Assembly (NCBI GenBank): GCA_036380925.1
Contig: DASVDW010000164.1
Span: forward strand, 1-8,857
Direction: 5' to 3'
Source of the DNA: JAICLV01 sp036380925
GTDB lineage: Bacteria; Actinomycetota; Actinomycetes; Acidothermales; Acidothermaceae
DNA length: 8,857 nucleotides
This document shows, in pieces, positions 5,697 through 8,857 of the stretch. Each line of letters begins with the position of its first letter. The first letter of the stretch is position 1. The translations under genes and the position numbers were made by a program. The notes under the pieces were generated by a model, which was not told the origin of the DNA, did no database searches, and worked only from the letters and a program-made list of their open reading frames with translations.

Positions 5697-6788
5697 TCAC
5701 TTCTCGATGTCGACGTCGAAAAGGGTCACATCGGATGACCCGGCTACGCCGGGGTGACCAGCACCCGGGGTGGCCCCAAGGGCGGCCGGAGGGGGCTTGA
5801 GTCCCAGGTGCCGCCAGCCGGCCGCGGTGGCGACCCGCCCGCGCGGTGTGCGGGCGATCAGCCCGGCCCGAAACAAAAAGGGCTCGGCGACCTCCTCGAC
5901 GGTCTCCGGCTCCTCGCCCACCGCGATGGCCACGGTGGTGAGTCCGACCGGACCGCCCCCGAACCGGCGCACCAGGGCGTCGAGCACCGCGCGGTCGAGG
6001 CGGTCGAGGCCCTCTTCGTCGACCTCGTAGACGGCCAGCGCGGCCGCGGCGACGTCGCGGGTGATCACGCCGTCGGCCCGCACTTCGGCGAAGTCGCGCA
6101 CCCGGCGCAGCAACCGGTTCGCGATGCGCGGCGTGCCGCGCGAGCGCCCGGCGATCTCGGCCGCGCCGTCGGGCAGCAGCCGGACGTCGAGCAGCCCGGC
6201 CGACCTGATGAGCACCCGCTCAAGCTCGTCGGCAGAGTAGAAGTCCATCCGCCCGGTGAAGCCGAAACGGTCGCGCAGCGGTCCGGGCAGCAGGCCGGCC
6301 CGCGTGGTGGCGCCGACGAGCGTGAACGGCGCGAGATCGAGCGGAATCGCGGTCGCGCCGGGCCCTTTGCCGACGACGACGTCGACGCGGAAGTCCTCCA
6401 TCGCGAGGTACAGCATCTCCTCGGCCGGCCGCGACATCCGGTGGATCTCGTCGAGGAACAGCACCTCGCCCTCGGTGAGCTGGGTCAGCACCGCGGCGAG
6501 GTCGCCGGCGTGCTGGATCGCCGGCCCGCTGGTGACCCGAAGCGGCGTGCTCAGCTCGGCCGCGATGATCATGGCGAGGGTGGTCTTGCCGAGGCCGGGC
6601 GGGCCGGACAGCAACACGTGGTCGGGCGGCCGGCCGCGCTGCTTCGCGCCGTCCAAAATCAGCGAAAGCTGCTCGCGCACGCGTTCCTGACCGACGAACT
6701 CGGTGAGCTGCTTGGGGCGAAGCGCCGCTTCGACGGCGCGTTCGTCGTCCGCGGCGTGGGCGTCGACCAGCGTGAGGTCGTCGCTCAT
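5697..6788 (-). CDS. ruvB: Holliday junction branch migration ATPase RuvB
   Basis: RuvB is the hexameric AAA+ motor that, loaded by RuvA, drives branch migration of Holliday junctions. The 363 residues show the N-terminal LRPKQLTEFVGQE block (23-35), Walker A GPPGLGKTT (62-70), Walker B LFLDEIHR (110-117), the beta-hairpin region that contacts RuvA (about 131-150), sensor 1 GATTR (159-163), the arginine finger in LRDRFG (R174), sensor 2 GTPRIANRLLRR (218-229) and the winged-helix domain (about 255-330). After HLGL (330) there is an extra tail of about 33 residues, Pro/Gly/Ala-rich and ending in VTLFDVDIEK. The ATG at 6788 overlaps the ruvA stop as ATGA, so the two are translationally coupled. 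It should be co-expressed with ruvC and ruvA from the SOS-controlled promoter at ruvC. Confidence 0.98.
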   Translation of the reverse strand: MSDDLTLVDAHAADDERAVEAALRPKQLTEFVGQERVREQLSLILDGAKQRGRPPDHVLLSGPPGLGKTTLAMIIAAELSTPLRVTSGPAIQHAGDLAAVLTQLTEGEVLFLDEIHRMSRPAEEMLYLAMEDFRVDVVVGKGPGATAIPLDLAPFTLVGATTRAGLLPGPLRDRFGFTGRMDFYSADELERVLIRSAGLLDVRLLPDGAAEIAGRSRGTPRIANRLLRRVRDFAEVRADGVITRDVAAAALAVYEVDEEGLDRLDRAVLDALVRRFGGGPVGLTTVAIAVGEEPETVEEVAEPFLFRAGLIARTPRGRVATAAGWRHLGLKPPPAALGATPGAGHPGVAGSSDVTLFDVDIEK

Positions 6789-7387
6789 GCGCGACCCAGC
6801 GAGCGCAACGCGAGTCGCAAAAGCGCTGACACGTCAGGGTTTTCATCGGCTTCAGGCGCGATGGCGACCAGCGCGTCGTCGGCTTCGCGCGCTGAGTAGC
6901 CGAGGCCGAGCAGCGCGCTGTGCACGGCGTCGCGCCAGGTGGGCGTCGCCCCGTTCGGCAGCGCGACGACGTCGTCGCCGAGCGCGGCACCCGCCAGTTT
7001 GTCTTTCAGCTCAAGGACGATGCGCTGCGCCGTCTTCCGCCCGATGCCCGGGACCATGGACAGCGCGGCGAAATCGTCGGTGGCGACGGCACGGCGCAAC
7101 ACCGCTGGCGGGTGCACCGCGAGCATCGCTTGCGCCAACCGCGGACCGACGCCGCTGGCGGTCTGCAGCAGTTCGAAGACGGTGCGCTCGTCGTCGTCGG
7201 AAAACCCATACAGCGTGAGCGAGTCTTCGCGGACGACGAGGGAGGTGGCGAACCTCGCCGGGTCTCCGACTCGGGACCTGGCGATCGTGGCGGGCGCGCA
7301 GATGAGCTGGACGCCGAACCCGCCGACCTCCACGACGACGGAGTCGGGGTTGACCGCGGCAACCTTGCCGGTGACGAAGGAAATCAT
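6785..7387 (-). CDS. ruvA: Holliday junction DNA helicase subunit RuvA
   Basis: RuvA tetramers hold the Holliday junction in a square-planar form and load RuvB rings. The 200-residue length is typical. It begins with the OB-fold domain (MISFVTGKVA, through about residue 62), then helix-hairpin-helix motifs at FELLQTASGVGPRLAQAML (71-89) and VPGIGRKTAQRIVLELKDK (112-130), an acidic linker, and the RuvB-binding domain III (about 150-200, WRDAVHSALLGLGYS...). The ATG at 7387 is chosen over the upstream in-frame start at 7441 because it overlaps the ruvC stop as ATGA, has GGAG about 8 nt upstream, and gives the family's usual N-terminus. The upstream alternative would add 18 residues from inside ruvC. 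Confidence 0.97.
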   Translation of the reverse strand: MISFVTGKVAAVNPDSVVVEVGGFGVQLICAPATIARSRVGDPARFATSLVVREDSLTLYGFSDDDERTVFELLQTASGVGPRLAQAMLAVHPPAVLRRAVATDDFAALSMVPGIGRKTAQRIVLELKDKLAGAALGDDVVALPNGATPTWRDAVHSALLGLGYSAREADDALVAIAPEADENPDVSALLRLALRSLGRA

Positions 7388-7905
7388 CGGGTCGCTCCCG
7401 CGATCGCGCGTTGGACTTTGGCGGCCGCGGCGCCGCGCCACAGCTGGCAGATGGCGAGCGCGAGGGCGTCGGTGGCGTCCGGTGGGCCGGTGAGCGTCGG
7501 CGCGTTGAGCACGCGGCGGACCATGAAGGCGACCTGCTCTTTGCCGGCCCGGCCCTGACCGGTGACCGCCGCCTTCACCTCGCTCGGCGTGTGCAGCGCG
7601 ACCGGGATGCCGCGCCGCGCGGCGGCCGCGATCGCGAGCGCGGACGCCTGGGCGGTGCCCATCACGGTGCGCACGTTGTGCTGGCTGAAGACCCGCTCGA
7701 CCGCGACGACGTCCGGCGTGTGCTTGTCAATCCAGGCTTCGATGCCTTGCTCCAGCGCGAGCAACCGGCGCCCGACGTCGTCGCCGGCCGAGGTGCGCAA
7801 AACGTCGACGTCGATCAGCGCGGCGCGGCCGGCGACGCCCTCGACCACACCGACACCGCAGCGGGTCAGGCCCGGGTCGACGCCGAGCACCCGAATCGAA
7901 CGCAT
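7384..7905 (-). CDS. ruvC: Crossover junction endodeoxyribonuclease RuvC
   Basis: RuvC is the dimeric Holliday junction resolvase, a metal-dependent RNase H-fold nuclease that makes paired nicks. The 173-residue protein has all four catalytic acids: D10 in GVDPGLTRCG, E70 in VAVERVF, and D143 and D146 in PPDATDALALAICQ. The FSQHNVRTVMGTAQA segment (73-87) is a family signature. ATG at 7905 has no convincing Shine-Dalgarno sequence; instead a TAGGCT -10-like hexamer ends 7 nt before it, suggesting leaderless translation. The start codon lies inside a LexA-type SOS box. ruvC follows yebC after 73 nt and overlaps ruvA by ATGA, so it probably heads a ruvCAB unit induced by DNA damage. Confidence 0.97.
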   Translation of the reverse strand: MRSIRVLGVDPGLTRCGVGVVEGVAGRAALIDVDVLRTSAGDDVGRRLLALEQGIEAWIDKHTPDVVAVERVFSQHNVRTVMGTAQASALAIAAAARRGIPVALHTPSEVKAAVTGQGRAGKEQVAFMVRRVLNAPTLTGPPDATDALALAICQLWRGAAAAKVQRAIAGATR

Positions 7906-7911
7906 GTTCGG
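7896..7911 (-). promoter_or_regulatory. LexA (SOS) box over the ruvC start codon
   Basis: CCGAACATGCGTTCGA on the minus strand matches the Gram-positive/actinobacterial LexA site TCGAAC-N4-GTTCGA at 11 of the 12 defined positions (the first base is C instead of T). The N4 spacer contains the ATG of ruvC. ruvC is a known SOS gene in mycobacteria, which supports the call. LexA bound here would cover the predicted transcription start. Confidence 0.8.
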
Positions 7912-7912
7912 A

Positions 7913-7918
7913 AGCCTA
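7913..7918 (-). promoter_or_regulatory. Candidate -10 element of ruvC (leaderless promoter)
   Basis: TAGGCT fits TANNNT. Seven bases separate it from the A of the ruvC ATG, which would then be +1 of a leaderless transcript. The -35 region (AAGGAT at 17 nt) is poor. The adjacent LexA box strengthens the case that a promoter is here. Confidence 0.4.
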
Positions 7919-7978
7919 GCGGCGACTGGCCCACGATCCTTGGACGGCGGCGCGGCGTGTCGGCCGAGCGGGTGGGTG

Positions 7979-8725
7979 TCAGACCTCTTCGAGGATGTCG
8001 TCGCTGATGTCGAAGTTGGCCCAGACGTTTTGCACGTCGTCGCAGTCCTCGAGCGCGTCGACCAGCCGCAGCACCTTGCGCGCGGGCTCCTCGTCCAACG
8101 GCACGCTCACGCTCGGCAGCCATGAGATGTCAGCCGACTCGTAGTCGATGCCGGCCGCCTTCAACGCCGCTCGCACCGCGGCCAGATCGGTCGCCTCGCT
8201 CACGATCTCGAACGCCTCGTCGATGTCGTTGACCTCTTCGGCGCCGGCCTCCAGCACCGCCATCAAAATGTCGTCCTCCGACCGGCCGTTCTTCGGCACC
8301 AGCACGACGCCCTTGCGATTGAACAGGTAGGCGACCGAGCCCGGGTCGGCCATCGAGCCGCCGTTGCGGGTCATCGCGGTGCGCACCTCGGACGCCGCCC
8401 GGTTGCGGTTGTCGGTCAGGCACTCGATCAGCAGCGCCACGCCGCCGGGGCCGTAGCCCTCATAGGTGATCGGCTCCCAGTCCGCGCCGCCCGCTTCAAG
8501 ACCCGCGCCGCGCTTGACCGCGCGGTCGATGTTGTCGTTGGGCACGGATTGGCCCTTGGCCTTGGCGATGGCGTCGGCGAGCGTCGGGTTGCCCGAGGGG
8601 TCTCCCCCACCGGTGCGCGCGGCCACCTCGATGTTCTTTATCAGCTTGGCGAACAGCTTGCCGCGCTTGGCGTCGATGACGGCCTTCTTGTGCTTTGTGG
8701 TCGCCCATTTCGAGTGCCCACTCAT
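7979..8725 (-). CDS. yebC: YebC/TACO1-family protein (translation factor, often annotated as transcriptional regulator)
   Basis: This is a full-length member of the YebC/PmpR/TACO1 family (248 residues, usual length about 240-250). The N-terminal signature MSGHSKWATTKHKKAVIDAKRGK occupies 1-23; GNPTLADAIAKAKGQSVPNDNIDRAVKRG at 45-73 and YEGYGPGGVALLIECLTDNRNR at 88-109 are also characteristic, followed by NGGSMADPGSVAYLFNRKG (121-139). Some members bind DNA near the ruvC operon or quorum-sensing genes; mitochondrial TACO1 and bacterial YebC have more recently been linked to relief of ribosome stalling, including at proline runs. Which role dominates here cannot be told from sequence. ATG at 8725 has AAGGAG 5 nt upstream and overlaps the pdxT stop as ATGA. 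The 73-nt gap to ruvC, with its own SOS box, suggests that ruvCAB can be expressed separately. Confidence 0.96.
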   Translation of the reverse strand: MSGHSKWATTKHKKAVIDAKRGKLFAKLIKNIEVAARTGGGDPSGNPTLADAIAKAKGQSVPNDNIDRAVKRGAGLEAGGADWEPITYEGYGPGGVALLIECLTDNRNRAASEVRTAMTRNGGSMADPGSVAYLFNRKGVVLVPKNGRSEDDILMAVLEAGAEEVNDIDEAFEIVSEATDLAAVRAALKAAGIDYESADISWLPSVSVPLDEEPARKVLRLVDALEDCDDVQNVWANFDISDDILEEV

Positions 8726-8857
8726 GGCCGCTCCTTCAAGTAATCCCGCACGATGTCAACGAAGAGCGCGTGAACGCGCTGGTCACCCGTGAGCTCAGGG
8801 TGAAAGGCAGTCGCCAAGATCGGGCCCTGCCGAACGGCGACGATCCTACCCGCCGCG
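8722..8857 (-). CDS. pdxT: Pyridoxal 5'-phosphate synthase glutaminase subunit PdxT, C-terminal 44 residues
   Basis: An open frame enters from the right edge and ends at TGA 8724-8722. It encodes 44 residues with GRIVAVRQGPILATAFHPEL followed by TGDQRVHALFVDIVRDYL. The FHPEL segment carries the His and Glu of the Cys-His-Glu triad of class I glutaminases, and the surrounding sequence is that of PdxT (SnoP), which supplies ammonia from glutamine to PdxS for vitamin B6 synthesis. The catalytic Cys and most of the protein lie outside the window. Its stop overlaps the yebC ATG by ATGA, so the two are co-translated. The pdxT-yebC neighbourhood is common in Actinobacteria, which supports the call. 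Confidence 0.9.
   Translation of the reverse strand, partial: AAGRIVAVRQGPILATAFHPELTGDQRVHALFVDIVRDYLKERP

Noticed and set aside
5754..6899. Long plus-strand open frame opposite ruvB (381 codons)
   Set aside because: The minus strand encodes a complete RuvB with all AAA+ motifs; the plus frame has none and runs into ruvA.
7385..7441. Upstream in-frame start for ruvA giving 18 more residues
   Set aside because: The extension lies inside ruvC, is Arg-rich and not family-like; ATG at 7387 has a ribosome-binding site and the ATGA overlap with ruvC.

Overview
This window is a compact block of core genes, all on the minus strand, from a high-GC actinobacterium. Reading in the direction of transcription (right to left) the order is pdxT (3' end only), yebC, ruvC, ruvA, ruvB, yajC, secD, secF, apt, rel (5' part only). 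This gene order is familiar from Streptomyces, Mycobacterium and relatives. High GC, GTG starts (apt, secD, yajC, rel), a Rel with an RFKD synthetase motif, a Ser/Ala/Pro-rich insert in SecD and a LexA box of the TCGAAC-N4-GTTCGA type all fit Actinomycetota. The genus cannot be fixed from the sequence alone. secF is followed directly by apt, as in streptomycete-like layouts; my recollection is that mycobacteria carry an extra gene there.

Layout: 8722-8857 is the end of PdxT (glutaminase subunit of PLP synthase), overlapping the yebC start by ATGA. yebC (7979-8725) is followed by a 73-nt gap. ruvC-ruvA-ruvB (7905 to 5697) are joined by two ATGA overlaps and encode the Holliday junction resolvasome. 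A 16-bp LexA/SOS box lies across the ruvC start codon, and a -10-like hexamer placed so that +1 would be the A of ATG suggests a leaderless, damage-inducible ruvCAB message. A GC-rich hairpin just after ruvB separates it from yajC.

yajC (5118-5564), secD (3250-4986) and secF (1992-3248) encode the accessory complex of the Sec translocon. secD and secF are separated by 1 nt, while yajC and secD are separated by 131 nt that hold a candidate promoter and a short ORF. apt (1452-1982, purine salvage) starts 9 nt after secF. A 120-nt gap containing a tandem duplication of the apt 3' end and a perfect 19-bp palindrome precedes rel (1-1331), the bifunctional (p)ppGpp synthetase/hydrolase, which probably has its own promoter.

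Functionally the block combines recombination repair, protein export, adenine salvage and stringent control. I found no mobile element, CRISPR array, RNA gene or defence system, and no convincing new multi-gene system. The points worth a second look are regulatory (SOS box with leaderless ruvC, palindrome and duplication before rel, leader of secD) and the unusual low-complexity tails of YajC, SecD and SecF. All gaps between genes are under 300 bases.
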